Source: an uncultured SAR116 cluster alpha proteobacterium (GTDB lineage: Bacteria; Pseudomonadota; Alphaproteobacteria; Puniceispirillales; Marisalimonadaceae). Taken from it: 64,000 nucleotides of DNA. The stretch spans positions 1 to 64,000 of the forward strand of contig CACOAO010000002.1 of the NCBI GenBank assembly GCA_902625215.1. The letters run 5' to 3'. The notes below the pieces were generated by a model that was given only the letters and a program-made list of their open reading frames with translations, did no database searches and had not been told where the DNA came from. Below, piece after piece: positions 1 to 9,890 of the stretch. A program made the position numbers and the translations under genes. How positions within the stretch are numbered: position 1 is the first letter of the stretch; each line of letters starts with the position of its first letter.

Positions 1-2
1 AT

Positions 3-1400
3 CTAAAAAATTTGAATAATGTATGGGTAACGTTAGAAGATGATGCGACTCAAAAAATATTTAACAATTATGATTTTGATTATTCAATTATTTCTAATGA
101 AGCTTTGTCATTTAAAAAAAATTTATCTTTCAGCACAGAAAGAAATATAACAGACCAAAATGAGTATATATTGTTTTGTAACAATATTCCGTTATCAAAT
201 AAGAAAAATCATTTTCTAAAAAGCTTCAATAGACCAATTTTATTTTATGACGATATTAAGAAATTATCATTAGAAAAAAAATCAAATAATAGTAACTTTG
301 ATGATAATAATATTGATTATATTAATGAATATATTGAAGAAACCATTTCATTAATTACAAAACCAGTTTCAAACAATTATTTAAGTAATTATAATATAGA
401 AGACATAGAATCTCATGTAAAAATTGTAATAATGCTTTTTTCAATCGAAGATATTGATGAAAATGATAGCAAGATATTATTCAATTTAAACAAACTATCT
501 AATCTTACAGTTATTGCTGGAGATAACCATACAGCTAAAGCATTAGACAAATTTGATATCAAATATGAAATAGTTGCACAAGAAGAAATTCAACAAAATG
601 AGGATGAGAATGAAGACGAGGAAGATGAAGCAAATAGTCATAGATCTGAAAAAGTACAATATATGATATTATTTAATGATAAATTCAACAAAAATATTCC
701 TCTAAAAATACAGTCCATAGGTTTACCTATAGTCTCATATTTAAGAGTTAAAGGTATCTTATCAGGAAACATTCTTACTGAAACTAATATAGATGATAAA
801 ATTAATCTTTCCAAAGATGAGATATATAAAGCTTTTAGTCAATCAATTGTAAGTGTAGATAATAATAATTCAACAAGCCCTAAAGTTTTATTAACTAAAG
901 ATTTTGATCCTTTAAATCCTACTATGTTATCAATACTTAAAACTATTGTGAACTTAGGATCTGGAGCATATAGATTTAGATTATCATTTTATTTAAGATT
1001 TTTTTGTTTACCTTTTATAGTGATAATTTTTGCAGTTATAAATTTACCACAAACTGGTTATTACTTTTGGGCAATTATAAGCTATATTTGCTATAGCGTG
1101 AATATTTATTATGTGTTGCATAAAAAGTTAGTTAAATTTTGTTATCCACATATAAAGTTAGCAGAAAAATTTCTTTTCCGGTTCACATTGATATATTTTT
1201 TATTAACAACATTGCCAGTCTTTTATAAGTTTGATAACCATATCCATAATTTAGTCTTATTTTTTATAGGATTATCTGGAACCAAATTAGTTGAATATTT
1301 ATGTCTTTTAATGAGTTATAAATATAGGTATAGAGAAGTTAGGTTTATAGGATTTTTACCGATGCTTATTTTATTTTTTGTAAACTTACTACCAAAATAA
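3..1400 (+). CDS. Unrecognised membrane protein of the polysaccharide cluster, 5' end cut by window
   Basis: I do not recognise this protein. The frame is open right to the left edge of the window, so the TTG listed as its start at base 12 is probably internal and the true N-terminus lies outside. The N-terminal two thirds are hydrophilic with a strongly acidic stretch near residues 197-210. From about residue 325 to the end there are several hydrophobic segments, probably four to five membrane spans. It sits 9 bp before the UDP-glucuronate decarboxylase gene and appears to head or continue the same operon, so a role in assembly or export of a surface glycan is inferred from context only. Confidence 0.6.
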   Translation, partial: LKNLNNVWVTLEDDATQKIFNNYDFDYSIISNEALSFKKNLSFSTERNITDQNEYILFCNNIPLSNKKNHFLKSFNRPILFYDDIKKLSLEKKSNNSNFDDNNIDYINEYIEETISLITKPVSNNYLSNYNIEDIESHVKIVIMLFSIEDIDENDSKILFNLNKLSNLTVIAGDNHTAKALDKFDIKYEIVAQEEIQQNEDENEDEEDEANSHRSEKVQYMILFNDKFNKNIPLKIQSIGLPIVSYLRVKGILSGNILTETNIDDKINLSKDEIYKAFSQSIVSVDNNNSTSPKVLLTKDFDPLNPTMLSILKTIVNLGSGAYRFRLSFYLRFFCLPFIVIIFAVINLPQTGYYFWAIISYICYSVNIYYVLHKKLVKFCYPHIKLAEKFLFRFTLIYFLLTTLPVFYKFDNHIHNLVLFFIGLSGTKLVEYLCLLMSYKYRYREVRFIGFLPMLILFFVNLLPK

Positions 1401-1409
1401 AGATATAAA

Positions 1410-2375
1410 ATGTTTTACTCTCAACCCAAAAAAATTTTAGTAACTGGCGGAAGTGGCTTCTTAGGATCTCACTTATGTAAAAAATTATTAGAATATCATA
1501 ACTACGTTATTTGTTTGGATAATTTATATACTGGATCAAAGGATAATATATCTTCTTTATTAAAAGAACCAAATTTTGAATTTATCAGGCATGACATAAC
1601 CTTTCCTATCTATTTAGAAGTAGATGAAATTTATAATCTTGCTTGTCCAGCATCACCTGAAAAATATCAAAAAGATCCTGTGCAGACAATCAAAACATGT
1701 GTCCATGGTAGTATCAATATGCTTGGTTTAGCAAAAAGAACCAACGCTAAAATATTGCAAGCATCAACAAGTGAAATTTATGGAGATCCAGAAGCACACC
1801 CTCAAAAAGAAGATTATTGGGGTAAAGTCAATCCCATTGGAATCCGTTCCTGTTATGACGAAAGTAAAAGATGTGCGGAAACCTTATTTTTAGATTATAA
1901 TAGACAATATAATGTTGATATTAAAGTTAGTAGAATTTTTAATACATATGGTCCTAATATGCAGAATGATGACGGAAGAGTAATATCTAATTTCATATAT
2001 CAGGCATTATTAGAACAGCCGATAACAATATATGGAAGTGGAGAGCAAACTAGGTCATTTTGTTATGTTTCAGATATGATAGATGCTTTTATAAAATTAA
2101 TGCATACAGGAAAGAATTTTACTGGTCCAGTAAATTTGGGAAATCCAGAGGAATTCACAATTTTAGAGTTAGCAAAAAAAATTCTGAGTTTAACTGAATC
2201 AAATTCAAAGATAATATTTAAAAAAATACCTGAAGATGACCCACGGAGGCGCTGTCCAAATATTGACCTTGCAAAAAAAATGTTAAAATGGAAACCTAAG
2301 GTTAATTTAAATAATGGCTTAGTAAAAACAATAGAATTTTTTCAAAATAAATATTTAGGTCACTTAGAAAAATGA
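1410..2375 (+). CDS. UDP-glucuronate decarboxylase (UDP-xylose synthase) family SDR
   Basis: An extended short-chain dehydrogenase of 321 aa, the usual length for the bacterial UXS family, which converts UDP-glucuronate to UDP-xylose in the cytoplasm. The NAD-binding motif GGSGFLG is at residues 13-19. The family signature [13 protein letters not shown] follows at about 79-90, the catalytic serine region is STSEIYG near 119-125, and the Tyr/Lys pair is in YDESK (Y149, K153). It supplies an activated pentose for the glycosyltransferases downstream. Its stop overlaps the next start (ATGA), indicating translational coupling. A 4-epimerase or dTDP-glucose dehydratase is less likely because of the ACPASPxxYQ signature. 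Confidence 0.88.
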   Translation: MFYSQPKKILVTGGSGFLGSHLCKKLLEYHNYVICLDNLYTGSKDNISSLLKEPNFEFIRHDITFPIYLEVDEIYNLACPASPEKYQKDPVQTIKTCVHGSINMLGLAKRTNAKILQASTSEIYGDPEAHPQKEDYWGKVNPIGIRSCYDESKRCAETLFLDYNRQYNVDIKVSRIFNTYGPNMQNDDGRVISNFIYQALLEQPITIYGSGEQTRSFCYVSDMIDAFIKLMHTGKNFTGPVNLGNPEEFTILELAKKILSLTESNSKIIFKKIPEDDPRRRCPNIDLAKKMLKWKPKVNLNNGLVKTIEFFQNKYLGHLEK

Positions 2376-3664
2376 TTACTTTAGTTCTGAAATCACCAGA
2401 TTATTTAAAACATATCCAACCTTTGATAAGTTCTGGTAAATTAAAAGATAAATTAGAAATTTTTTTTGAAAGAATTAATAAAAATGATCCAATTCATATT
2501 GGTAGCCTAGAGACAATAATTAAAATTATTGAAGAAAAACCAAATAACATACATGTAAATTTTCAACCAATTAATGGAACCTTTTTAACAAGAATAGTTA
2601 CTGTCATAGAGTTATTAATTTACAGAAAAAAAATTAGTGATGTAAACGATTATAAATTTCAAATATCTGAGTCATATAAAAAAAACTTTGCCTATAGATG
2701 GTCTAAAAATATATTGATTAGATTTTTTGACAAATTCTTAATAAATATATCTGTAAAGTTTATAAATAATATAATTTATTTTTTTCTTGAATCAAATTTA
2801 AAACATAAAATTAAATCTTCAAGAAAAGTTATTTTTTTACCTTTTATTTTCCCCGGTAGTATCCAACAAATTATAGCATCTTCTATCTACAAAAAAAAAA
2901 GAACTTTAGGTTTAATAGCATCATGGGATAATTTATCCACTAAGGGATTTATATTTACTAAAGTTGATGTTTTAACTGTATGGAACAAATATCAAATTGA
3001 GGAGTTAAAAACTCTTCAAAACTATACAGGCAATGCTAAAATACTAGGATCACTTTTTTTTAAAAATTATTTTGAAAATAAAAATTTGATAGAAGTTAAT
3101 TCAAAAATATTCAAACCAAAAAAATCATTAAATATTTTGTATCTTGGATCGAGTAAATCAACATCCCCGTTTGATATAGATATATCAAAAGCTGTATTTT
3201 CTATTTTAAAGAAAATTTTAAAAGACTATGATCTAAAATTTACATATAGGCCACACCCAAGAAATGACGAAGCACACATGAAAAAAATTCCAAATTTTGT
3301 AAATTTAGATAAAACGTGGAAACAAGGTGAAAGTAATAAACTCTATAAAACAAACTTTAATAAAATTATAAGTCAAAATGATTTAATTGTTGGTGTTAAT
3401 TCTACATCTCTGTTTCAGGCAGCTCTTCTTGGAGGTCTTGTCCTTATTCCTGATTTAAAAAAATTTTTAGATCATAAAAATATTTTTCACTTTAGGTATA
3501 TTGAAATGATGATTTCAAATAATGTGTTTTATAAAATCGATGAAATGACTAATTTAGATAACTTAAAAACTTTTCGTCCAACATTAACATTTTTAGAAAA
3601 ATTTTTGTTAGGAACTAACCATAATATAAATTTAAAATATATTCAGGAAATTAATAATGATTGA
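2372..3664 (+). CDS. Putative GT-B-like surface polysaccharide glycosyltransferase
   Basis: This 430-aa protein has no signature I can assign firmly. It has the look of GT-B type polysaccharide proteins. A Rossmann-like strand [11 protein letters not shown] lies near residue 153, a SWDNLSTKG segment near 184 resembles those seen in CDP-glycerol and capsule glycosyltransferase relatives, a basic YRPHPR motif is near 290, and a [13 protein letters not shown] nucleotide-sugar-type loop is near 340. It overlaps the UXS gene by 4 bp and the next gene by 8 bp, so it is co-translated with them. It contains a run of ten A residues at 2891-2900. Donor and acceptor are unknown. Confidence 0.55.
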   Translation: MITLVLKSPDYLKHIQPLISSGKLKDKLEIFFERINKNDPIHIGSLETIIKIIEEKPNNIHVNFQPINGTFLTRIVTVIELLIYRKKISDVNDYKFQISESYKKNFAYRWSKNILIRFFDKFLINISVKFINNIIYFFLESNLKHKIKSSRKVIFLPFIFPGSIQQIIASSIYKKKRTLGLIASWDNLSTKGFIFTKVDVLTVWNKYQIEELKTLQNYTGNAKILGSLFFKNYFENKNLIEVNSKIFKPKKSLNILYLGSSKSTSPFDIDISKAVFSILKKILKDYDLKFTYRPHPRNDEAHMKKIPNFVNLDKTWKQGESNKLYKTNFNKIISQNDLIVGVNSTSLFQAALLGGLVLIPDLKKFLDHKNIFHFRYIEMMISNNVFYKIDEMTNLDNLKTFRPTLTFLEKFLLGTNHNINLKYIQEINND

Positions 3665-5033
3665 AAAGAATATTCATCAAATTTGGGTGGGTGAAAATAA
3701 GCTGGAAGAAAAATTTGTCAAGTGTACAAATGAAATCAAATCAATGCACAAAGACTGGAACTATTATCTTTGGAATGAAGAAAATATATTAAGTTTAGGT
3801 ATGAGAAAAGAATACTTAGACAAATTACGTTGTCCGGCGGAAAGAGCCGATATTATTAGATTAATAGTTTTATACAAGTTTGGTGGATTTTATCTTGATA
3901 TTGATTTTAAACTAATAAGACCGTTAGATGACCTTCTTAAACATAAAGAAAATTTCATAATTGCTGAACTTAAAAAAAATAGGGTAAACAATGCATTTTT
4001 AGCGTCTAAAAAATCTAATCCATATGTTTTGAAAATGATAAAAGATCTAAAACCTAGAATATTTTATGGGTATGACAAAAATGCTGCTGGACCATTATTC
4101 GTAAATGACTTTATTAGAAAAAATAAAGACTTTAGGAATAAGATAAAAATATTACCTGTTTCAAGTTTTTATGCGTTAGAAAATGAAATTGTTGAAGAGA
4201 CTTTTGGAATTCATTTGGTTGAGAGATCTTGGTTGAGTGAAGATGGTTGGAAACCTAGAGCGCTAGTTGCAGAAAGAAAGTTATATTTAGCTGAAAGAGA
4301 AATAAATGAGTTAAAAAATACTAAAAGAATTAGTTCTGTAATTACAAATAAAAATACCAAAATCAATTTAATTTCTAAAGTTTTTATTAATTTTTTTAAA
4401 CATTATTTAATTAATTTAAAATCAAACTTTTTTCTTTATCTTTCGAGAAAAACTAATAAGGTCTTTCATCGTAATTATTTACCAATATTGTTGAATAAAT
4501 ATAATTTAAATGGTGTTGGTTTAGAAATAGGTGTTAAAAAAGGAATTTTTAGTGAAATTATCTTAAATAATTGGCAATGCAAATCATTTAATGTAGTTGA
4601 TCCTTGGAAAAATTTAAATGATGAGACTTACATAGATAGTGCAAACGTTGACGATGATCAACATTATTTGTTTTACCTAGAGGCACGGGTCAGATTAGCT
4701 AAGCATAAATCCAAAACTACCTTTCATAAAATGACTTCTGCAGAAGCTGTAAAAAAATTTCCTGATAATCACTTCGATTTTATTTATATAGATGCAAGAC
4801 ATGGCTACCATGAAGTTTTAGAAGATCTTAACCTGTGGGGAAAAAAACTTAAAAAAAACGGCATATTGGCAGGACATGATTACCTTAATGGAGAAATCAA
4901 TGGAACAGTTTTTGGTGTTAAAAAAGCTGTAAATAATTACATTATTAATAACAAAATCAATAAAAAGAGACTTAAAATTACATACGAGCCTTGGCCTTCT
5001 TTTTATATAATTCCTGAAGAAATAAAGAAATGA
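3657..5033 (+). CDS. Fusion of GT32-type glycosyltransferase and class I SAM methyltransferase
   Basis: Two enzymes are joined in 458 aa. Residues 1 to about 200 match the OCH1/GT32 sugar-binding DXD family: the opening IHQIWVG, then RAD (63-65) and GGFYLDIDFK with the metal-binding DID at 81-83. A charged helical linker follows (about 205-225). From about residue 278 to the end is a SAM-dependent methyltransferase resembling the Methyltransf_24 group, with the glycine motif GLEIGVKKG and an acidic FIYIDARHGY motif. The inferred role is to add a sugar and methylate it or a neighbouring residue in the same glycan. Overlaps with both neighbours (8 and 4 bp) place it firmly in the operon. The fusion is open, without a frameshift. 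Confidence 0.72.
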   Translation: MIEKNIHQIWVGENKLEEKFVKCTNEIKSMHKDWNYYLWNEENILSLGMRKEYLDKLRCPAERADIIRLIVLYKFGGFYLDIDFKLIRPLDDLLKHKENFIIAELKKNRVNNAFLASKKSNPYVLKMIKDLKPRIFYGYDKNAAGPLFVNDFIRKNKDFRNKIKILPVSSFYALENEIVEETFGIHLVERSWLSEDGWKPRALVAERKLYLAEREINELKNTKRISSVITNKNTKINLISKVFINFFKHYLINLKSNFFLYLSRKTNKVFHRNYLPILLNKYNLNGVGLEIGVKKGIFSEIILNNWQCKSFNVVDPWKNLNDETYIDSANVDDDQHYLFYLEARVRLAKHKSKTTFHKMTSAEAVKKFPDNHFDFIYIDARHGYHEVLEDLNLWGKKLKKNGILAGHDYLNGEINGTVFGVKKAVNNYIINNKINKKRLKITYEPWPSFYIIPEEIKK

Positions 5034-6676
5034 CTCTAGAATTAAAACTTTTACTTAAAAATAAATTGAGAGATTACAGAACAAAAAAAGCATTAACATT
5101 TCTGAAGTCGGATAATATTAGAAGTAGTAAAAACTTAAATTCTAAAAAAAAAATTTTAATTGCTACTAGTTTAAGTGGTCATTTACCTTGTGTTACCTTT
5201 GAAAGTTTTCTTGGCATTGCACTAAGAGAAAAAAATGTAGAATGTGACTATTTCCTGGCTGATAATGCCCTCTCTGCTTGTATGATGTGTGAATTAAGAC
5301 AGAATAAAAATTTAGAAGAATTTGTTAGAGAAGGACACAGTAAAAATAGATGTGGAAGTACCAACGATACAATGAGTAGGTATTTATCAAACTTAGATAT
5401 GCAAGTACATCAATTTAAAAAATTTTTAACGAAAGAAGATATATCTTTTTCAAGAGAGTTATCCTTAAAAACTCCTAATAATAAAATTAAAAATTTTAAA
5501 TTTAACGGTATTAAATTAGGTGAACACGCATGGTCAGGTACACTTAGATTTTTTGCAAAAGGTACAATAATTTTAAACTCATTAACTGAAAAAGTTCTAA
5601 GGAAGTTTTTTGAATCAGCAATCATTACAATGATAGCAACACAAAAACTTTTAGAGAAACATAAATACGATTGTATTGTATTACATCATGGTATTTATGT
5701 ACCACAAGGTATTATAGTTGATGTTGCAAAAAATAATAATATTCACGTTGTGACTTGGCATACAGCTTACAGAAAAAGTTGTTTTATATTTAGTCACGAT
5801 AAAACTTATCATTATACAATGTTGGAAGAAAGCACATCAGTGTGGGAAGATATTATCCTTAACAAAAAAAAAGAAAACACAATAAAAAATTACCTGAAAA
5901 GTCGTTGGGAAGGTAAAAAAGATTGGATTAACTTTCAATCAGCAGAGATCTTCGACAGAAATTCAATAGAAAAAATAACTGGTATTGATTTTAATAAACC
6001 CACAGTTGGTATGCTTACTAACGTAGCATGGGATGCTCAATTACATTTTAAAAACAAAGCATATGATACAATGTTTGATTGGGTTATTCAAACTATTGAT
6101 TTTTTTAAAAAAAATAAACATATACAATTATTAATAAGGATACATCCAGCTGAAATAACTGGAACTGTTCCATCAAATGATAGTGTGATTGACCAAATAA
6201 ATAATCATTTTTTAAAAATCCCAGATAATGTATTTATTATCGGACCGGAAAGTAAAATTAGCACTCATTCTGCAATGTCTTATTGTAATTCTGTTATTAT
6301 CTATGGTACCAAAACTGGTATAGAGTTAAGCTCCTTGAGCATTCCAATAATCATAGCGGGTGAAGCCTGGATTAAAGGTAAAGGAATTGGTTTTGATGCA
6401 AATTCAAAAGAAGAATATACGAAAATCTTAAACATGCTACCATTTAGAAGAAAATTAAGTATTAAGAAAACAGAAAGATCCCTTAAATATGCATATCATT
6501 TCTTTTTCAGAAGAATGATACCTTTAAATTTTATCAAGGAACAAAGAGGATGGCCACCTTTTAAAATTGATATTCAAAATTTACAGAATGATATAATGCT
6601 TGATAATGGTTTAAAGACTATTATTAATGGTATAATTAAATCAAAACCATTTATATATAATCTTAAAAATGAATAA
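5030..6676 (+). CDS. Putative capsule or surface polysaccharide biosynthesis protein (GT-B-like)
   Basis: A 548-aa cytoplasmic protein with the general build of bacterial capsule-polysaccharide biosynthesis proteins. An N-terminal Rossmann-like part starts ILIATSLSGHLPC near residue 42. A cysteine-rich patch ACMMCELRQ follows near 83, with another cysteine in NRCGST. The C-terminal half carries LIRIHPAE near 368 and a YGTKTGIELSSLSIPII loop near 425 that resembles nucleotide-sugar sites in CMP-Kdo or CDP-glycerol type transferases. It overlaps the fusion gene by 4 bp. Exact reaction unknown. The 71-aa minus-strand ORF inside it is a shadow. Confidence 0.55.
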   Translation: MTLELKLLLKNKLRDYRTKKALTFLKSDNIRSSKNLNSKKKILIATSLSGHLPCVTFESFLGIALREKNVECDYFLADNALSACMMCELRQNKNLEEFVREGHSKNRCGSTNDTMSRYLSNLDMQVHQFKKFLTKEDISFSRELSLKTPNNKIKNFKFNGIKLGEHAWSGTLRFFAKGTIILNSLTEKVLRKFFESAIITMIATQKLLEKHKYDCIVLHHGIYVPQGIIVDVAKNNNIHVVTWHTAYRKSCFIFSHDKTYHYTMLEESTSVWEDIILNKKKENTIKNYLKSRWEGKKDWINFQSAEIFDRNSIEKITGIDFNKPTVGMLTNVAWDAQLHFKNKAYDTMFDWVIQTIDFFKKNKHIQLLIRIHPAEITGTVPSNDSVIDQINNHFLKIPDNVFIIGPESKISTHSAMSYCNSVIIYGTKTGIELSSLSIPIIIAGEAWIKGKGIGFDANSKEEYTKILNMLPFRRKLSIKKTERSLKYAYHFFFRRMIPLNFIKEQRGWPPFKIDIQNLQNDIMLDNGLKTIINGIIKSKPFIYNLKNE

Positions 6677-6696
6677 TAATAACGTGAATTATTGAA

Positions 6697-7842
6697 ATGC
6701 CTCATAATTTATTAAAAATAAACTTTGGATTTAAAAAATATCTAATTTGCAGCACTAAACATGAGTCATTTGGTAACATACTTGTTGACCTTAACAGATT
6801 CTTTCATTTGAGTATTAAACATAATCTGACTTGTATTCTTTTAGTTGAAGACGATATTCATTTTGATTTATTAAAAGATATCTCTTTTATTAAACCAAAC
6901 CTTGTTATAATTAATGAAAGACAAAAAAAAATTTTATTTTTGTTATTTAGAAATATCTTAAAATTTAAATTTTTAAAAAATAAAATTATATCTATATTTT
7001 TCAAAAAACATTTACGTTTTTATTTTTCAGAAGATTTAAGGCACTTACTTTCTTTACAAAAACCAGAACTTTTTTTTAAAAATCATATAAATAACGATTT
7101 TCAAAGATTGTTAAAAAATAAGATTGGTTCATATACAAAAATAGTAACTTTGCATCTTCGATCTCCTTATTTAAATAAGCAACAAAGAGGAAAAGATACT
7201 GCAAGAAATTGCTCTATTGTTAATTATAACCTTGCCTTAGAGTTTCTTAAGAAAAAAGGTTATACTATAATCAGGCTAGCTGAGCCAAATACAGAAAAAA
7301 ACAAATATTGTTTTAATATACTTGATTTAGAAGCTAATTCAAAACTATTTGAATGGTGGTGCTTAAAACAAAGTGAATTTTTTATATGCTCTGACTCTGG
7401 ACCTGCTTATTATCCTTTTTTAACTAATATACCTGCTTTAAAATTAAACTATCCTGATTATTTTCTTGGTTATCCGATTAAAAAAAATGATATTTCCGTA
7501 TGTAAACTAATTTATGATAAGATGCATCAAAAATTAATTTCATTTGATGATCAATTCTCCAAAACTTTTAGAAAGATTAGATGGGACTTATCCAGAGTAA
7601 AATATATTGAAAATAGTGAAATAGAAATTCTTCAAAGTGTTAAATATATGTTGAAAAATCTTAAAAATCCCCAACCAAGAAATAGTCTTCAAAATATAAT
7701 TGATCAAAAATTATCAGATCAAATTAAAGCAACTTTTGGATCTCATAAAGTTGAAAAGGTTTATGGTGTTCAAGACCCTATATTAGGATTAGGTAAGTTT
7801 AGTGATTATTTTTTAAAAAATTCTCTTAAAAAAATTCTGTAG
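6697..7842 (+). CDS. Putative glycosyltransferase, TIGR04372-like
   Basis: A 381-aa protein resembling the TIGR04372 group of putative glycosyltransferases. The visible hallmarks are VTLHLRSPY near residue 150, RGKDTARNCSIVNY, an LEFLKKKGYTIIRLAEP segment, and ICSDSGPAYYP near 231, a loop in the position of the family's nucleotide-sugar site. It starts 20 bp after the previous gene with no clear Shine-Dalgarno sequence. The next gene follows after 16 bp, so it remains within the polysaccharide operon. The substrate cannot be read from sequence. The assignment rests on motif resemblance rather than on a search. Confidence 0.55.
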   Translation: MPHNLLKINFGFKKYLICSTKHESFGNILVDLNRFFHLSIKHNLTCILLVEDDIHFDLLKDISFIKPNLVIINERQKKILFLLFRNILKFKFLKNKIISIFFKKHLRFYFSEDLRHLLSLQKPELFFKNHINNDFQRLLKNKIGSYTKIVTLHLRSPYLNKQQRGKDTARNCSIVNYNLALEFLKKKGYTIIRLAEPNTEKNKYCFNILDLEANSKLFEWWCLKQSEFFICSDSGPAYYPFLTNIPALKLNYPDYFLGYPIKKNDISVCKLIYDKMHQKLISFDDQFSKTFRKIRWDLSRVKYIENSEIEILQSVKYMLKNLKNPQPRNSLQNIIDQKLSDQIKATFGSHKVEKVYGVQDPILGLGKFSDYFLKNSLKKIL

Positions 7843-7858
7843 AGTTATAAACGTATAA

Positions 7859-8968
7859 ATGTCGAAGTTCAGAACTATAACTATTGATGCAATTGGATTG
7901 GGAAGTCCTTATAGCGGAACAGCTATATATGTTTCAGAGATTATAAAATTCTGGAATTTAAAAAAAGACTTAGAAATAATTTTTATAATTTTTGCTAATA
8001 ATTTTGCAATAAGTTATTTAAATAAATTAAACTTGGACGATAGATTTGTCTTTATAAGAGTTCCAAGTAATAGATATTTAAAGTCAATTTGGCAACAGAC
8101 TTTCATGGTTTGGCATTTACACAGAATTAAACCTAAAGTGCATTGGGGAGCTTCTTTTATTCTTCCATTAGTCAAAGTATGCCCAATGATAGTTACCATT
8201 CATGATATGACATTTCAATTAATGCCTAAAGTTCATGAATATATCAAAACAAAATATTTTCCATTTTTAATAAAATATTCAACTGTAAGAGCCAATAAAA
8301 TTTTAACAGTCTCAAAAACTACTAAATCAGATTTAATAAAATTCTTTCCAAACGTAAAAGATAAGACATTTGTTACTCATTTGGCTCCTAGAGATATATA
8401 TCCCAATAGAAACATTGAACAAAGAAAGATCAATTTCAAAACAAAAAAATACCTATTATATGTTGGAGCAATTGAACCTAGAAAAAACTTAGTAAAATTA
8501 ATTAAAGTTTGGAAAAGTATTAATAAAATTGAAAAAAATAATGTAAAACTTCTTTTAGTTGGTACTAAAGGTTGGAAATATGATGAATTATTAGAAAATA
8601 TAAACGATGTAAATGACATTCATTATTTTGGTTCAGCAAATGACCAAGAGCTCCTTAGCTTTTATAAAAATGCATTAGGTCTTATTTATATTTCATTATA
8701 TGAAGGTTTTGGATTGCCAGTTATAGAAGCTATGAAATTTGGTTTACCTGTTATATGCAGTAATTTAGGAGCATCAAAAGAGATTGCTGAAAGCGCTGCT
8801 ATTATGGTAAACCCATTAAATGAAAAAGATATTAAAGATGCTATAATTGAGTTGATAAGTAACGAAAATCTTAGAAAAAAATTTAGCAGATTAGGAATAA
8901 AAAAAGCTTCAAATTTTTCTTGGTCAAAAACAGCAGATGAAACATTTAAGTTTTTAACTAAAATTTAA
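7859..8968 (+). CDS. GT4-family glycosyltransferase
   Basis: A retaining GT-B glycosyltransferase of family GT4, 369 aa. The N-terminal acceptor domain begins with GLGSPYSGTAIYV. The C-terminal donor domain begins near residue 198 (YLLYVGAIEPRKNL) and carries the classic ExFGLPxxE-type motif as YEGFGLPVIEAM near 280, followed by the AESAAIMVNPLN strand typical of the family. It is the last gene of the seven-gene polysaccharide operon. No hairpin terminator is evident after it. It probably transfers a hexose or deoxyhexose to a growing surface glycan at the inner face of the membrane. Confidence 0.85.
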   Translation: MSKFRTITIDAIGLGSPYSGTAIYVSEIIKFWNLKKDLEIIFIIFANNFAISYLNKLNLDDRFVFIRVPSNRYLKSIWQQTFMVWHLHRIKPKVHWGASFILPLVKVCPMIVTIHDMTFQLMPKVHEYIKTKYFPFLIKYSTVRANKILTVSKTTKSDLIKFFPNVKDKTFVTHLAPRDIYPNRNIEQRKINFKTKKYLLYVGAIEPRKNLVKLIKVWKSINKIEKNNVKLLLVGTKGWKYDELLENINDVNDIHYFGSANDQELLSFYKNALGLIYISLYEGFGLPVIEAMKFGLPVICSNLGASKEIAESAAIMVNPLNEKDIKDAIIELISNENLRKKFSRLGIKKASNFSWSKTADETFKFLTKI

Positions 8969-9418
8969 AAAGCAGGATAAACTCTATTTTCAGGCAATAA
9001 TAACAAAATTACTTCCCTTAAATTATTATTAATTTTTGTAATCAGAATTCAAAATCTTACTTTTACTAAATTGATTAATAATAGTATATATTTTAAATTT
9101 AAATTATACAAATAAGTATCTGAAATGGGTCATGTTTTTTATTTATTCTAGTGATCTCAACAGGACTCGAACCTGTTGCCTCACGATTAGGAAGAAAGTG
9201 TTTCATCCTCACCTTTTATAATAAATCAGTGCATAACAATTACTTAGGATTTTTAAAAAAACTAATTAAGCCTAAAATATCATTTACAAATCATTCACAT
9301 ATTTATTTTATTTATTAATAATGTTTCTAGAGTGATTAATATGTAAATTTGACTCTTGTTATTATTTATTTATCCTAAAGTAGTATTTGATAAAAACTAT
9401 ATTAGGTATTTTAACTTG
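8969..9418. other. AT-rich non-coding stretch at the polysaccharide island edge
   Basis: About 450 bp without a convincing gene between the last glycosyltransferase and the small secreted-protein gene. Its only recognisable content is the decayed tRNA-Arg copy described separately. The remainder is AT-rich with no clear ORF, promoter or terminator. Such a gap is unusual in this otherwise compact window. Confidence 0.6.
9149..9213 (-). pseudogene. Decayed tRNA-Arg copy (possible attachment-site remnant)
   Basis: Reading the minus strand, this segment aligns without gaps to the intact tRNA-Arg(CCT) 742 bp away. It covers the 3' CCA side, acceptor 3' strand, T-arm, variable region and anticodon loop. 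By my count 39 of 45 bases match over 9149-9193, including an unbroken ACAGGACTCGAACCTGTT core. Beyond the anticodon loop the match fades and no partner for the acceptor or anticodon stem exists, so it cannot fold as a tRNA. A duplicated tRNA 3' end next to an intact tRNA is the usual footprint of integrase-mediated insertion, but tandem duplication and decay is equally possible. Confidence 0.75.
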
Positions 9419-9829
9419 ATGTTAATAAATTTAAAATTACTCAAATTTATAATAATTATCACTTTTTTTATAAATCCCAGTGTTGTTTTTGGAAATGATA
9501 TTGATAAATTTGCTAACAAACTTTTTAATCATTATGAGTATGATGATAAAGTTAATAAATATCTAAAATCATTTTTCTCATTTGGAAATTCTAAATCTAA
9601 AACATCATTAGAAACTAAAAATAACTTTTCTAGCAGTAATATACAAAGTACAAAACATACTTTTAAAATTAAATCTAAAAATAAAATGATTTACAGTTTT
9701 GGTGATGGAAAATCATTGCAAATGAACCCTTCAAATATAGCAGATAAAATTATTTATAATCAAACTCCATTTTCATACTTTGAATTTAAAAAAGACACTA
9801 TTTTATATGGAATCAATATAGATTTTTAA
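9419..9829 (+). CDS. Small orphan secreted or lipid-anchored-like protein of unknown function
   Basis: The ORF track begins at 9356, but the first 21 residues look like upstream read-through. From the ATG at 9419 the protein (136 aa) begins with a clean signal peptide: MLINLKLLKF, a hydrophobic core IIIITFFINP, and a plausible cleavage after VVFG before NDIDKF. The mature part is hydrophilic and rich in Ser, Lys and Asn, with no motif I recognise. It lies between the decayed and the intact tRNA-Arg copies with no neighbours in an operon, so it may be island cargo or an orphan gene. No good Shine-Dalgarno is visible. Confidence 0.5.
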   Translation: MLINLKLLKFIIIITFFINPSVVFGNDIDKFANKLFNHYEYDDKVNKYLKSFFSFGNSKSKTSLETKNNFSSSNIQSTKHTFKIKSKNKMIYSFGDGKSLQMNPSNIADKIIYNQTPFSYFEFKKDTILYGINIDF

Positions 9830-9890
9830 CAAAATAATTTATAAAACATATTAAAGGATTGAGAATTAAACCATTGATTTTATTAAATAA

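Noticed and set aside
2891-2900. Run of ten A residues in a glycosyltransferase gene as a phase-variation switch
   Set aside because: Long A runs are common throughout this AT-rich window, including in housekeeping genes, and the frame is intact. No evidence of length variation.
9356-9418. Upstream 21-residue extension of the orphan secreted protein
   Set aside because: The extension would place charged residues ahead of a clear signal peptide that starts at the internal ATG (9419).
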